64,000 nucleotides of DNA from UBA6163 sp041753075 (GTDB taxonomy: Bacteria > Planctomycetota > Planctomycetia > Pirellulales > Pirellulaceae). The notes under the pieces were generated by a model. That model ran no database searches. It was not told where the DNA came from and worked only from the letters and a program-made list of their open reading frames with translations. Location: contig JBGSVE010000044.1 of NCBI GenBank assembly GCA_041753075.1, forward strand, positions 5,134 through 69,133, in the 5' to 3' direction. The translations under genes and the position numbers were made by a program. The stretch's first letter is position 1. Each line of letters starts with the position of its first letter. Below are positions 27,601-35,740 of the stretch, in pieces.

Positions 27601-29002
27601 GCGATATGACGGCAACAAGGCAATGCCCGACTTGTGGAATCAGCTCGCGACGCACTACGACGGCGATCGCTGGTATCTCGAGGCGCTCGGTGTCGCGTCC
27701 GATCTGCGGGCAAGTGATTGTTATGCAGCGTTTGCCGCTTCGGATCATGCCGGTCTAAAACCCGACTTGGCAAACGATATCCTCTGGCGACTGCGTGCAC
27801 CGGAGGCAGCCGCGGCGATTGCCAAGATTATCATTGACCCCAAGGTCGAACTTTCGCAAACCGATCGTTACTTCCGGGCCTTGGAATTCCATCCGCCTGA
27901 TGTTCGCACCAAGGTGTTGGTCTCGACAATTTTGGAACCCGCCTTGGCCAAAGCCGACGCCAAGCAGGATGCATTGATCGTTCGCGCCCTGGAGCGGATC
28001 GATAAACGGGCGAAACCGAGTTCACCAGCGATCGACGCTGCGGTGGCACGGTACATCGAAAGTCGCAAAGGCACGCCGGAGTTCCTCGCGTTGGTGAAAC
28101 AGTTCCAACCCCAGGGTATGGAAGTTTCGATGGTCGACTTTTTGCTTGCCAGCCAGGATGATTCCGGTGCGGTCGAGGCGGCCCGCATGTTGTTGGTTGA
28201 TTCTGAGGGTGCGAAAACGGTTCGCAAGGTGCTTCAAACGCTCGAAGGCGACGATGCCAATCGATTGGTTCGCTTGCTCGGCTTGCTGGGCACCGGACGT
28301 TCCAACCGAATCATTCTTGATGTTGCCGCAAACGAAGCTTCGCCGTATGAAATGCGTTCCGCAGCGGTGCGCGGATTGGCAAAGAGCAACCTCGGCCAAA
28401 AGGATTTGATGGAATTGGTGACCGCCGGCAAGTTGCCCGCAGACACCAAACTGCTCGCCGCCGGATTGCTGGGGCGAAGTGAAGACGAATCGATCCGCAA
28501 CCTGTCCGCAAAGTGGTTGCCCATGCCGGCGCAAGCCGATGCCAAGCCTCTGCCGCCGCTGGACGAACTGGCGCGGCTGACGGGTGACGTTGCGAATGGC
28601 GAGTTGCTATTTCGCGGCAAGGCAACGTGCTCCAATTGTCACCTCGTCGGCGGAGTTGGCAAACAGGTTGGCCCGGACTTGTCCGAGATCGGTACCAAGT
28701 TGTCGCGCGAAGCGATGTTTACTTCGATTTTGGACCCCAGCGCCGGTATCAGCCACAATTTCGAAAACTATCTTGTCCTGCTGGAATCGGGCCAATTGGT
28801 TACCGGTGTGAAGGTCAGCGAAACTGCCGATTCGTTCACCGTGCGAACGGCCGACGCGATTGATCGCACGCTCAGCCAAGACGAAATTGTCGAAGTGAAA
28901 AAGAGCGAGAAATCGATGATGCCAGAAAACTTGCATCATGCGGTCGACCAACAAGGTTTGGTCGATGTCGTCCAGTACATGACAACGTTAAAAAAGAAGT
29001 AA
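24614..29002 (+). CDS. Giant secreted ThuA / beta-propeller / HEAT / cytochrome c fusion
   Basis: 1462 residues from the ATG at 24614, which opens a signal peptide (YFVLLLAFALTSLANPLAAAG); the frame is open back to 24539. Domain order: ThuA-like domain (about 30-270: RILMIAGKPSHGFGAHEH, VCLHYATE, GGHYHWNWG); a carbohydrate-binding NPCBM-like beta domain (about 310-470); the planctomycete membrane-bound dehydrogenase-type beta-propeller (about 490-870: ITNLDIDDRGRVWVCDV-like start, HDHSNHSFLFGPDGKLYW, PADVCVAPDGSLFVTDWYDP); HEAT-like helical repeats (about 880-1300); and a cytochrome c with CSNCH at about 1339 and a later Met, in the PVC-heme arrangement. These proteins probably oxidise or bind carbohydrate in the periplasm, passing electrons to the heme; the substrate is not known. 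Confidence 0.85.
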   Translation: MIGTFQHRSRYFVLLLAFALTSLANPLAAAGPKRILMIAGKPSHGFGAHEHYAGLKLLADTLDAANVGVKCDVVRGWPDDEAIIEAADSIVIFCDGGGGHLALAHEDALKAKLATGAGFVCLHYATEVPKGIAGDNWLQWLGGYFETDWSVNPHWVAKFDNLPVHEVTRGVTPFATNDEWYFHLRFAPHNVTPILQSAAPEDTMRRPDGAHSGNPAVRKSVAAGEPQTVAWTYDRPDGGRSFGFTGGHYHWNWGTPSVRRLVANAILWSAKVAVPEAGVSLEPVAIDGLLENQDYPQPKGFNPSQIVDEFSLSTGNAKPRLIYTTPLVNTETSRHRIDIDADLKGAKDIYLVVTDGGNGFSCDWADWIDPVLYGNGKQQSLVGLDWVSASSGYGEVHKNANADGQPLSIRNESMPGPGIGTHAGSVIHYRIPAGMTHLRVTAGIDSAGSNQHEGKDSSVRFLIYADAAPDLDRIEASMGSEQHNPQNAIAGLEIADGLAATLAASEPDLRSLTNLDIDDRGRVWVCDVMNYRRNDGARPEGDRILILEDTNGDGVMDKTKVFYQGRDIDSAMGLCVLGNEVIVSAAPNIWRFYDDNGDDVADRKVAMFTETGQPQHDHSNHSFLFGPDGKLYWNVGNTGMQVKDSGGNVVKDIHGRDVVDNGKPFFGGMPFRCNLDGSEFEVLAHNFRNNWETTVDSFGTIWQSDNDDDGNRGTRINFVMEHGNYGYRDEMTGATWQAPRINLETEIPLQHWLLNDPGVVPNVLQTGAGSPSGICLYEGTLLPERFRNQVIHCDPGPNVVRAYPMTEQGAGYSATIEPLMTGLQDKWFRPADVCVAPDGSLFVTDWYDPGVGGHRQEDLDRGRLFRIAPPGTPYKVPKFDYSTAEGAAEALRNPATAVRYKAWMALHEMGADAEPALVKMYGDNDPRMRARALWLLGKIEGRGEYYVRQAMVDAAADIRVTAIRLMRQLKFTPADFLSVVVDDPSPAVRREALVALRYDGNKAMPDLWNQLATHYDGDRWYLEALGVASDLRASDCYAAFAASDHAGLKPDLANDILWRLRAPEAAAAIAKIIIDPKVELSQTDRYFRALEFHPPDVRTKVLVSTILEPALAKADAKQDALIVRALERIDKRAKPSSPAIDAAVARYIESRKGTPEFLALVKQFQPQGMEVSMVDFLLASQDDSGAVEAARMLLVDSEGAKTVRKVLQTLEGDDANRLVRLLGLLGTGRSNRIILDVAANEASPYEMRSAAVRGLAKSNLGQKDLMELVTAGKLPADTKLLAAGLLGRSEDESIRNLSAKWLPMPAQADAKPLPPLDELARLTGDVANGELLFRGKATCSNCHLVGGVGKQVGPDLSEIGTKLSREAMFTSILDPSAGISHNFENYLVLLESGQLVTGVKVSETADSFTVRTADAIDRTLSQDEIVEVKKSEKSMMPENLHHAVDQQGLVDVVQYMTTLKKK

Positions 29003-29003
29003 C

Positions 29004-29327
29004 GTGAACCGACGAGAAAAGATCGAAGCGATGTTGATCGACGAGCCGCAGGATACGTTTTTGCGTTACAGCTTGGCGATGGAGTTGCGAAGTGCGGGTG
29101 AGCACGACCTAAGTTTGGCGAAGCTGAGCGAATTAGCCCATGATGCGACACCCTACGTGCCGGCGTTTTTTATGGCAGCACAACAATTGGCTGACTTGCA
29201 GCGGATCGACGAAGCGCGAACTCACTTGCGCGAGGGAATCGATGAGGCACGGAATCAAGGTGACTCGCACGCGGCGGCAGAAATGAGTGAGATGCTGGCA
29301 AGCTTGGGCGAGCTAGGCGAACTGTAG
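29004..29327 (+). CDS. Small TPR-like protein
   Basis: 107 residues starting at a GTG one base after the preceding stop. The sequence is all-helical and reads as one and a half tetratricopeptide-like units: DTFLRYSLAMELRSAGEHDLSLAKLSEL, then VPAFFMAAQQLADLQRIDEARTHLREGI. No signal peptide. Such short proteins are common in planctomycetes and likely mediate a protein contact. It sits between the giant ThuA protein and recO with only one and two bases of spacing, which suggests cotranscription. Confidence 0.7.
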   Translation: MNRREKIEAMLIDEPQDTFLRYSLAMELRSAGEHDLSLAKLSELAHDATPYVPAFFMAAQQLADLQRIDEARTHLREGIDEARNQGDSHAAAEMSEMLASLGELGEL

Positions 29328-29329
29328 AG

Positions 29330-30088
29330 ATGCCGTCGGAGAAATCAGACGCGATCGTGATTCGCGTCGTGCCGTTCAGCGAGACGAGCTTGATCGTTTC
29401 GTTGTTCACGCGCCAATTTGGCCGCGTGTCGTGTATCGCCAAGGGAGCGCGCCGCCCCAACGGGCCGTTCGAGGGCGCAATTGACGTGTTGTCGGTTTGC
29501 CAAATCGAGTTGTGGCAAACTGCCGGAGATTCGCTCGATATTTTGACCGAGGCCAAGTTGCTGCGTCGTTTTCGGGCTGCGCAGAAATCATTGCCGCGGT
29601 TGTATTGTGGCTATTATGTTGCCGAAATGTTGCGGCGATGGACGGACGACGACGATCCACATATCGAGTTGTACGACACCGTCATAGTGGCGATCGCGCG
29701 AATTGACGGTTCGGGCGATCACTTGATGTCGGTCGTTCATTTCGAGATCCGAGCGATGAAAATCCTCGGCAATTTGCCGAATACAACCCAGTGCGTGAGT
29801 TGCGGCGAAACGGTCAAACGTGACACGCAGCGAATCGCGTTTGGGCATGAGCTCGGTGGCGTACTTTGTGCGGAATGCCGCGGGCGTCATCGGGGCGTTG
29901 TGATGGTAAACCAGTCGGTTTTAGGCTGGATTGACCAATTGCAAGCACTCGACGAACCGCCGGAGTCAACGTTTGAAAACCAGGAATATCGCCAACTGAG
30001 GGCTGTTTTGAACCGATACATTACGACATCACTCGGTTCGCGACCGCGCACACAATCGATGTTGCCAACAATGGTCGCGGTTGATTAA
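29330..30088 (+). CDS. recO: DNA repair protein RecO
   Basis: RecO works with RecF and RecR to load RecA on SSB-coated single strands. The 252-residue protein has the OB-fold start (SDAIVIRVVPFSETSLIVSLFTRQFGRVSCIAKGARRPNG, quoted as separate strands: AIVIRV, LIVSLFT, SCIAKGARR), the helical middle (YCGYYVAEML, VHFEIRAMKILGNLP) and a zinc finger with CVSCG and CAEC. All four Cys are present. It begins 2 bases after the TPR-like gene and is followed by a run of envelope genes. Confidence 0.9.
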   Translation: MPSEKSDAIVIRVVPFSETSLIVSLFTRQFGRVSCIAKGARRPNGPFEGAIDVLSVCQIELWQTAGDSLDILTEAKLLRRFRAAQKSLPRLYCGYYVAEMLRRWTDDDDPHIELYDTVIVAIARIDGSGDHLMSVVHFEIRAMKILGNLPNTTQCVSCGETVKRDTQRIAFGHELGGVLCAECRGRHRGVVMVNQSVLGWIDQLQALDEPPESTFENQEYRQLRAVLNRYITTSLGSRPRTQSMLPTMVAVD

Positions 30089-30146
30089 GAAACATGCGGC
30101 GAGTGTCTGCCAACTCGATATTGCCCCGCGACAAGGACGTCCGCTG

Positions 30147-31316
30147 ATGCCGTTTCATACCCGAACTACGATTGCCATCATTTCGACCATGATGCTGTCG
30201 CTCGGTTGTGCTTCAGTACGCGCCCCGACGTGGTTTCGCTCGGCAACGCACGCCACGCGAAAGGCGTTCAACGACGACGACAATTTGCAATTGACGCCAC
30301 GGGAACGCGAACAACGTCTTGCCGATGCGCGGGTTCATTACGCCAATGGCGATCGCATTTTTCAAGCCGCGACGCAATTGCCGCGCGAACAATCCTCAGC
30401 AGAATTTGCCAAAGCGGCCAAGAGTTTTAGAAAGGCAGTTGCCGCACATCCTGGGTCCGCGATCGCCCAAGATGCCCAATTCATGCTCGCCGAGAGCTAC
30501 TTCTTTGCCGATCACTTATCGTCCGCCGAGAAAGCTTACGGCGTGCTGCAGAAGGAATTTCCCAACTCACGGCACAACGATCGGGCTGCGGCGCGTCAAT
30601 TCTCGATCGCCCAATACTGGATCGATACTGAGAAGGCTGGCGGCAGCAGTGTGATTCCCGTCAACTTTGTTGACAAGAAGCGACCGTGGTTCGATGTCGA
30701 CGGCCATGGCATTCGCGTGCTCGATCAAATCCGCTTTGATGATCCGACGGGTAAACTTTCTGATGATGCGACGATGGCGGCGGCGGTTGAACATTTTCGC
30801 CAAGAGAAATGGTCCGAGGCCGATGAGTTTTTGACTGACTTGCGAGAAACTTTTACCGATAGCGAGCACTTGTTCAATGCTCACATGCTCGGCATTCGCA
30901 CCAAGATGAATATGTATGCAGGACCGAAATACAGCCAATTGGTGCTCGAAGAGGCCGACAAATTGATCCAGCAAACTCGAACCCGATTTCCGGACAAGAT
31001 GCGTGAAGCTGAAGTACGCGAGGTCGTTGCCAAAGCCTCGGCCGAGGTTGGCTTCCTCAAGGCCCAGCGGATCGCAGTGCGCGCGCGTTATCGCGAGAGA
31101 CGCGGCGAATATGGTGCGGCACGGCTGTACTACCAGGAGTTGCTGGCCGACCACAGCGACACGTCGTTTGCCGAAGAGGCACGGACACGCTTGGCGTTGA
31201 TCGGCGACTTACCGGCGCTGCCCGAAAAGCAACTCGCCTTCTTGACCAAAATTTTTCCCGAGGGCAAACGCGCCAAGCCTCTCGTGACTTCCGAATCGAC
31301 CTCGATGTTCAGGTAA
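30147..31316 (+). CDS. BamD/YfiO-like TPR lipoprotein
   Basis: 389 residues from the ATG at 30147, which starts a lipoprotein signal (TTIAIISTMMLSLGC, lipobox LSLGC at about residues 13-17); the frame is open back to 30081. The mature part is TPR-rich: ADARVHYANGDRIFQAA, SAEFAKAAKSFRKAVAAHPGSAIAQDAQFML, SSAEKAYGVLQKEFPNSRHNDRA, and later YRERRGEYGAARLYYQELL with DTSFAEEARTRLALI. This pattern of tetratricopeptide repeats with a lipid anchor is that of BamD, which helps insert outer-membrane proteins. It is longer than BamD (about 245) and the middle differs, so the name is a family resemblance only. The next gene, 4 bp away, is lptE. Confidence 0.75.
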   Translation: MPFHTRTTIAIISTMMLSLGCASVRAPTWFRSATHATRKAFNDDDNLQLTPREREQRLADARVHYANGDRIFQAATQLPREQSSAEFAKAAKSFRKAVAAHPGSAIAQDAQFMLAESYFFADHLSSAEKAYGVLQKEFPNSRHNDRAAARQFSIAQYWIDTEKAGGSSVIPVNFVDKKRPWFDVDGHGIRVLDQIRFDDPTGKLSDDATMAAAVEHFRQEKWSEADEFLTDLRETFTDSEHLFNAHMLGIRTKMNMYAGPKYSQLVLEEADKLIQQTRTRFPDKMREAEVREVVAKASAEVGFLKAQRIAVRARYRERRGEYGAARLYYQELLADHSDTSFAEEARTRLALIGDLPALPEKQLAFLTKIFPEGKRAKPLVTSESTSMFR

Positions 31317-31320
31317 GCGG

Positions 31321-31851
31321 TTGTTCAATTCGTTTGCCAGAACCGTTGCGGTGGTCGGCGTGCTGCTCGCCGTCGGCGGATGCAGCGCGTACCAATTCGG
31401 ATCGCGGTCGTTGTTCGTTGATAACATTCGCACCATTCATGTGCCTGTGGCTCGCAACGACACGTTCCGTGATGATCTCGGCGTGCGATTGACTGAGTCG
31501 GTGATTCGGTTGATCGAATCGCGAACGCCGTACAAGGTTACCGGCGATCCTTATGCCGACAGCACATTGACAATTCGGTTTATCAGCGAAACCAAGCGAG
31601 TGTTAACGGAATCTCTTAGCGACGACCCGCGTGCGCTGGATGCGATCGTGGCCGCCCAGGCGATTTGGGTTGATCGCTCGGGCAACCCGTTGATGCAAAA
31701 CCAAATTCCGGTCGATGGTAAATTGGCGACGGAGTTTCTACAAAGTGAGCGGTTGGTGCCCGAAGCGGGGCAATCGATCGCGACGGCCTTGCAAGCGGCG
31801 ATCGATGACTTGGCCGATCGTATTGTTTCACAGATGGAAACTCGCTGGTGA
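31321..31851 (+). CDS. lptE: LptE-family LPS assembly lipoprotein
   Basis: LptE plugs the outer-membrane LptD barrel that delivers lipopolysaccharide to the cell surface. The 176-residue protein opens with a lipoprotein signal (VAVVGVLLAVGGC) and continues AYQFGSRSLFVDNIRTIHVPVARNDTF, the family start with its IRTI.VP strand, then GVRLTESVIRLIESRTPYKV and DSTLTIRFISE. The start is a TTG 4 bp after the BamD-like stop; no ATG or GTG is available before the signal peptide, so this start is well supported. The stop overlaps the folP start (GTGA). Confidence 0.82.
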   Translation: MFNSFARTVAVVGVLLAVGGCSAYQFGSRSLFVDNIRTIHVPVARNDTFRDDLGVRLTESVIRLIESRTPYKVTGDPYADSTLTIRFISETKRVLTESLSDDPRALDAIVAAQAIWVDRSGNPLMQNQIPVDGKLATEFLQSERLVPEAGQSIATALQAAIDDLADRIVSQMETRW

Positions 31852-32723
31852 ACTCGCCGCAAGCAACCCGCACGCCGGTCGACTGGATGACGAGCCGGCG
31901 CACGCTGGATTGTCGCGCCGGTCGCTTTGGCATTTCACCGCTGGTGATGGGCATCTTGAATGTCACGCCCGACAGCTTTTCCGATGCAGGTTTGTTGTGG
32001 AACGTTGATGCGGCGGTCGCCGCCGCGATCGCGATGCAGGCCGCCGGTGCGGATATCATTGACATCGGTGGCGAAAGCACTCGTCCCTATGCCGATCCGG
32101 TTGATGCCGCTGAAGAACTTCGCCGCGTCATTCCAGTGATTAAAAAACTGCAGGGCCAAATTACGATTCCCGTCAGTATCGACACCAGCAAGGCAACCGT
32201 GGCTCGCGCGGCAATCGCCGCCGGTGCCGAGATCATCAACGATGTGACCGGGCTACAGGGCGATGACGCAATGGCCGGAGTCGCGGCCGACAGCCGTGCC
32301 GGTGTTTGTGTGATGCACATGCAAGGCACACCGCAGACGATGCAGGACAACCCTCGCTATGAGAACGTGGTTGAGGAGATCGCGGAGTATCTGCAACAGC
32401 GATTGCAGTGGTGCGCCGATCGCGGGATCGATGCGGCGCGAGTTTGCTTGGACCCTGGCATTGGATTTGGCAAGACGCATGAACACAATTTGGTGCTGCT
32501 GCGTAACGTCAATCGCTTTGTTTCACTCGGGCGACCGGTCCTGATTGGACATTCACGCAAAGGTTTTATTGGCAAATGCCTCGGCGACAAAACCGCTGAT
32601 CGCGATGCCGGAACGGTTGGTGTAACGCTGGCCGTAGCGATGCAGGGTGCCCAAATCGTGCGTGTCCACGCGGTCAAACGGACGGTCGACGCGCTGCGGC
32701 TGTTTTCCGACTGTCGCCAATAA
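31848..32723 (+). CDS. folP: Dihydropteroate synthase
   Basis: Joins p-aminobenzoate to dihydropterin pyrophosphate in folate synthesis. The TIM-barrel signatures are complete: VMGILNVTPDSFSDAG (about 33-48), AGADIIDIGGESTRPYA (about 66-82), SIDTSKATVARAA, AEIINDVTG, VCVMHMQGTPQTMQ, VCLDPGIGFGKTHEHN and VLIGHSRKGFIG. The length of 291 aa is normal. The GTG start overlaps the lptE stop by 4 bases, so the two are translationally coupled. Twenty bases downstream the GT4 gene begins. Confidence 0.95.
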   Translation: MNSPQATRTPVDWMTSRRTLDCRAGRFGISPLVMGILNVTPDSFSDAGLLWNVDAAVAAAIAMQAAGADIIDIGGESTRPYADPVDAAEELRRVIPVIKKLQGQITIPVSIDTSKATVARAAIAAGAEIINDVTGLQGDDAMAGVAADSRAGVCVMHMQGTPQTMQDNPRYENVVEEIAEYLQQRLQWCADRGIDAARVCLDPGIGFGKTHEHNLVLLRNVNRFVSLGRPVLIGHSRKGFIGKCLGDKTADRDAGTVGVTLAVAMQGAQIVRVHAVKRTVDALRLFSDCRQ

Positions 32724-32743
32724 CCACCTGCCTTGGACGCACG

Positions 32744-33847
32744 TTGCGAATCGATCTAGTTATCACCGAGTTGTACGTGGGCGGTGCCGAACGTTGTCTC
32801 ACTGAGTTGGCGATCGGTTTGGCCCAGCGCCGCGACGATGTTCGCGTCGCTTCGATTGGTTCGTTACCGACGGGCGAACAATCGAGTTTGGTGGGACGTC
32901 TGCGTGATGCAGCCGTTGAAGTATTCTCGTGTGATTGCAACCACCCGTGGCAGTATCCGCTTGCGCGGCGTCGGCTGGTCGATTGGATGCAGTCCAGTCC
33001 GCCGGACGTGGTTCAAACGATGCTCATTCATGCCAATATCGTTGGCACGTTAGCGGCAGAGACTGCTCGAGTTCCGCTGCGAGTCGGCGGCGTTCGTGTT
33101 GCTGAGCGCTCATGGATGCGAGCACGAATCGAAGCTTATGCGATGCGCAAAATGCACAAAATTGTTTGTGTCAGTGACAGCGTGCAGCGGTTTGTTGAGC
33201 ATCATCATCGGCCCAAAGCACCGTTGCATGTCATTGGAAACGCGATCGATTGCGCGAAGGTCGACTCGATTGCGCCAAGCCAATGGAACGTCCCGCAATG
33301 GAATGAATTGGACCCGGCGGTTCTGTTGTTTATTGGGCGACTGGACCACCAAAAAGGCATCGATCGGTTATTCGAGCTTGTCCCAGGTTGGCTGCGGCGA
33401 CATCCCGATATGCACTTTGCGATGATCGGTGATGGACCGCTTCGCGATGCCGCCGAGTCCTTCGCGGATGCAACCGGACGCGATCGTGTGGCGATTCTCG
33501 GCTGGCTTCCCAATCCAATCGCTTCCATCAAAGCCTCGCGGCTGGTGGTTCTGCCAACTCGATACGAAGGCATGCCCAACGTTATCCTCGAAGCGATGGC
33601 GGCCGCGAAACCGGTAGCCGTAACGCGAGTCGAAGGCGTGGCGCAATTGCTTGGCGGAGCCACCGAACCGCAGACTTGTGATCCCGACAACCTCACGCAA
33701 CTTGACAGATTGATCGATCGATTATGGAACGACGCGACACTGTGCGTGCAGCTCGGAAACGCCAATCGCGGCAGCGCCGAGCAGCGGTTTTCAATCGACA
33801 CGATGGTTGACGCTTACCGGCGGCTGTACCGCGCCGAGCCAAACTAG
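32744..33847 (+). CDS. GT4-family glycosyltransferase
   Basis: 367 residues from a TTG (MRIDLVITELYVGGAERCL). The N-terminal Rossmann domain shows the GGAE loop of GT4 enzymes; the C-terminal domain has VLLFIGRLDHQKGIDRLFEL, FAMIGDGPLRDAAE, VAILGWLPNP and the EX7E motif in TRYEGMPNVILEAMAAAKPVAVT, which binds the sugar nucleotide. No membrane helix. Substrate unknown; with lptE just upstream, a role in lipid-linked or surface sugar assembly is a fair guess. The gene ends 33 bp before a strong hairpin shared with the convergent fabF. Confidence 0.85.
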   Translation: MRIDLVITELYVGGAERCLTELAIGLAQRRDDVRVASIGSLPTGEQSSLVGRLRDAAVEVFSCDCNHPWQYPLARRRLVDWMQSSPPDVVQTMLIHANIVGTLAAETARVPLRVGGVRVAERSWMRARIEAYAMRKMHKIVCVSDSVQRFVEHHHRPKAPLHVIGNAIDCAKVDSIAPSQWNVPQWNELDPAVLLFIGRLDHQKGIDRLFELVPGWLRRHPDMHFAMIGDGPLRDAAESFADATGRDRVAILGWLPNPIASIKASRLVVLPTRYEGMPNVILEAMAAAKPVAVTRVEGVAQLLGGATEPQTCDPDNLTQLDRLIDRLWNDATLCVQLGNANRGSAEQRFSIDTMVDAYRRLYRAEPN

Positions 33848-33879
33848 TAGCTCGTCGCAGCTCAAACTCCGGTTGACAA

Positions 33880-33917
33880 AAATTGTAGAACGGTTGGGGA
33901 CAACCGTTCTACAATTT
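33880..33917. terminator. Perfect 17-bp hairpin between convergent genes (ATTGTAGAACGGTTG repeat)
   Basis: AAATTGTAGAACGGTTG (33880-33896) and its exact complement at 33901-33917 are separated by GGGA. The arms begin with A and end with T runs, so the structure can act as a rho-independent terminator in both directions for the glycosyltransferase gene and fabF. The same sequence forms the outer arms of the palindrome at 696-760. Confidence 0.75.
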
Positions 33918-33926
33918 CCTTAACTC

Positions 33927-35210
33927 TTAGTCGACATCGCGGGCAAGGCACAGCGTTACGTTTTGGCCACCGAAACCGAAACTATTGTTCAGCGCATAGG
34001 GAATCTTCGCTTCGCGCGCGACGTTCGGCACGTAATCCAAGTCGCACAGTGGATCGGGGTTTTCGTAGTTGATTGTCGGTGGCAAAACGCCATCGCGCAT
34101 CGCCAATAGACACACAATCATTTCGGTCACACCGGCTGCCGCGATCAAATGGCCCATCATGCTCTTGGTGCTGCTGACCGGCACCTTGTGGGCAAAATCG
34201 CCAAACACTTCTTTACACGCCAACGTTTCGACCTTGTCATTGACCAGCGTGCTGGTGCCGTGCGCGTTGACGTAGCCAACCTGATTAGGATTCAGTCCAG
34301 CGTCGCCGATTGCCATTCGCATCGCGGCGATTCCACCATGGCCATCCGGCGGAATGTCGGTGATGCGGTATGCGTCGGCCGTCGTCCCATAGCCTATCAC
34401 TTCGCCGTAAATGTTCGCACCGCGTTTTCTAGCTTGGTCATATTCTTCTAAAATGACCATTGCCGAACCTTCGCCCAAGACAAAGCCGTTGCGCTCGCGA
34501 TCAAACGGTCGGCTGGCCTTGGTCGGTTCCGCGTTGCTGGTACTCAGCGCCGTCAGCAAATTGAATCCGGTGACACCGAACGGGTGAATCATGCTGTGCG
34601 TTCCGCCGGCGATCATCACATCGGCATCGCCGCGACGAATAATTTCCGTCGCTTCGCCAACCGCTTGGCTGCTGGCGGCGCAGGCCGTCAAGCAATTGAA
34701 ATTTGGTCCCTGGGCGTTAAACATTGCGGCCAAGTGGGCCGCTGGCATGTTCGGTTCTTGCTCGAGTTCCTTGGCCGGATTGAGCAATGAAATTCCTTTG
34801 GCGATAAACTTGGCGGCGTCGTACTTTCCATCGACCAGCGCCGCAGCCATCATCTTTGTGAACGTCAAGAAATCTTGGTTGCCTTCGCCGCTGCCGAGAT
34901 AAATTCCGAAACGAACCGGGTCCATCGACAGATCAGCGATGCCGCTATCAGCGACGGCCTGTTTGGCGGCCCCGGCGGCAAATTTGGTATGCCGACCGCG
35001 ATCACGCCACACCTCGGCCGATTCACCGGTTTGGGTAATGTCCCAATTTTTGACCTCGGCCGAAATCTTGGTGGGAAAGCCGCTAGCATCAAACAGGGTC
35101 GTGGGGGCGACACCGCTTTTGCTTTCCTTGAGCCCCGCCCAAACCGTGGCGCAATCATGGCCCATTGGATTGATCATCCCAATCCCGGTGACAACGACTC
35201 GGCGGCGCAT
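33927..35210 (-). CDS. fabF: Beta-ketoacyl-ACP synthase (KAS II-like)
   Basis: Condenses malonyl-ACP with an acyl chain. 427 residues of the FabF thiolase fold: VVVTGIGMINPMGHD at the start, the nucleophile Cys in LTACAASSQAVGEA (about 174), FDRERNGFVLGEGSAMVILEE, the catalytic His in VNAHGTSTLVNDKVET (about 316) and the second His in SSTKSMMGHLIAAAGVTE (about 352), then NSFGFGGQNVTL. All three catalytic residues are present. It is the last gene of a four-gene minus-strand cluster (FabZ, ACP, FabZ-like, FabF). No malonyl transferase or ketoreductase is beside it, so this set must borrow those activities. Confidence 0.93.
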   Translation of the reverse strand: MRRRVVVTGIGMINPMGHDCATVWAGLKESKSGVAPTTLFDASGFPTKISAEVKNWDITQTGESAEVWRDRGRHTKFAAGAAKQAVADSGIADLSMDPVRFGIYLGSGEGNQDFLTFTKMMAAALVDGKYDAAKFIAKGISLLNPAKELEQEPNMPAAHLAAMFNAQGPNFNCLTACAASSQAVGEATEIIRRGDADVMIAGGTHSMIHPFGVTGFNLLTALSTSNAEPTKASRPFDRERNGFVLGEGSAMVILEEYDQARKRGANIYGEVIGYGTTADAYRITDIPPDGHGGIAAMRMAIGDAGLNPNQVGYVNAHGTSTLVNDKVETLACKEVFGDFAHKVPVSSTKSMMGHLIAAAGVTEMIVCLLAMRDGVLPPTINYENPDPLCDLDYVPNVAREAKIPYALNNSFGFGGQNVTLCLARDVD

Positions 35211-35222
35211 CGATAGACTCCC

Positions 35223-35729
35223 CTAAAGCTTGTCTGAAATTTCGATCAGCTTGCCGTCGGCATCAACCGCGACATGGAACATGTTCATCAACCGCAGCAT
35301 GCCGCCCAGATCACCCGGCTTGAACAGCGGGCCATCGGCGAATTTGCCGTCTTCTAAAAACGCGAACATCAATTCGATGCTTGCGATCAATTTACCATCG
35401 CAGTGACAGGTTCCCGTCGCCGTCGCACCGTTTTCCTGGGCACTGTCGAGCTTAACGTGGTAAAGCAATTGGTCACCAGGCGTTGCCGGTGCGAGAAACT
35501 CGGCCTTGCCGACTTTTGCCAACACGACGCGTTTGTCCCAATCGAACATTTGCGCCACCAAGATGCCGCCTAGCTGCGCCATACCTTCGATCATCAGCGT
35601 TGGCGGCAAATAGGGAAACCCAGGGCAATACCCGTCCAGAACATCCTCATCCAACGCAACGTTCTTGACTCCCGCAGCATGGCTTCCGCTAACGAATTCG
35701 GTGAAACGATCGACCCACATCCAACGCAT
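35223..35729 (-). CDS. Hotdog-fold FabA/FabZ-like protein lacking the catalytic His
   Basis: From the ATG at 35729 (168 aa; 11 bp after the ACP stop) the protein follows the FabZ pattern: MRWMWVDRFTEF at the start, the central helix region GYCPGFPYLPPTLMIEGMAQLGG, then VVLAKVGKAEFLAPATPGDQLLYHV. In dehydratases the helix reads GHFPxxPxxPG...E; here the His is Tyr and the Phe is Cys, while the Glu is kept. Normal dehydratase chemistry therefore seems unlikely; a thioesterase-like, structural or substrate-holding role is possible. The C-terminus carries about 25 extra residues. Confidence 0.82.
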   Translation of the reverse strand: MRWMWVDRFTEFVSGSHAAGVKNVALDEDVLDGYCPGFPYLPPTLMIEGMAQLGGILVAQMFDWDKRVVLAKVGKAEFLAPATPGDQLLYHVKLDSAQENGATATGTCHCDGKLIASIELMFAFLEDGKFADGPLFKPGDLGGMLRLMNMFHVAVDADGKLIEISDKL

Positions 35730-35740
35730 CGAGTTGTCGC

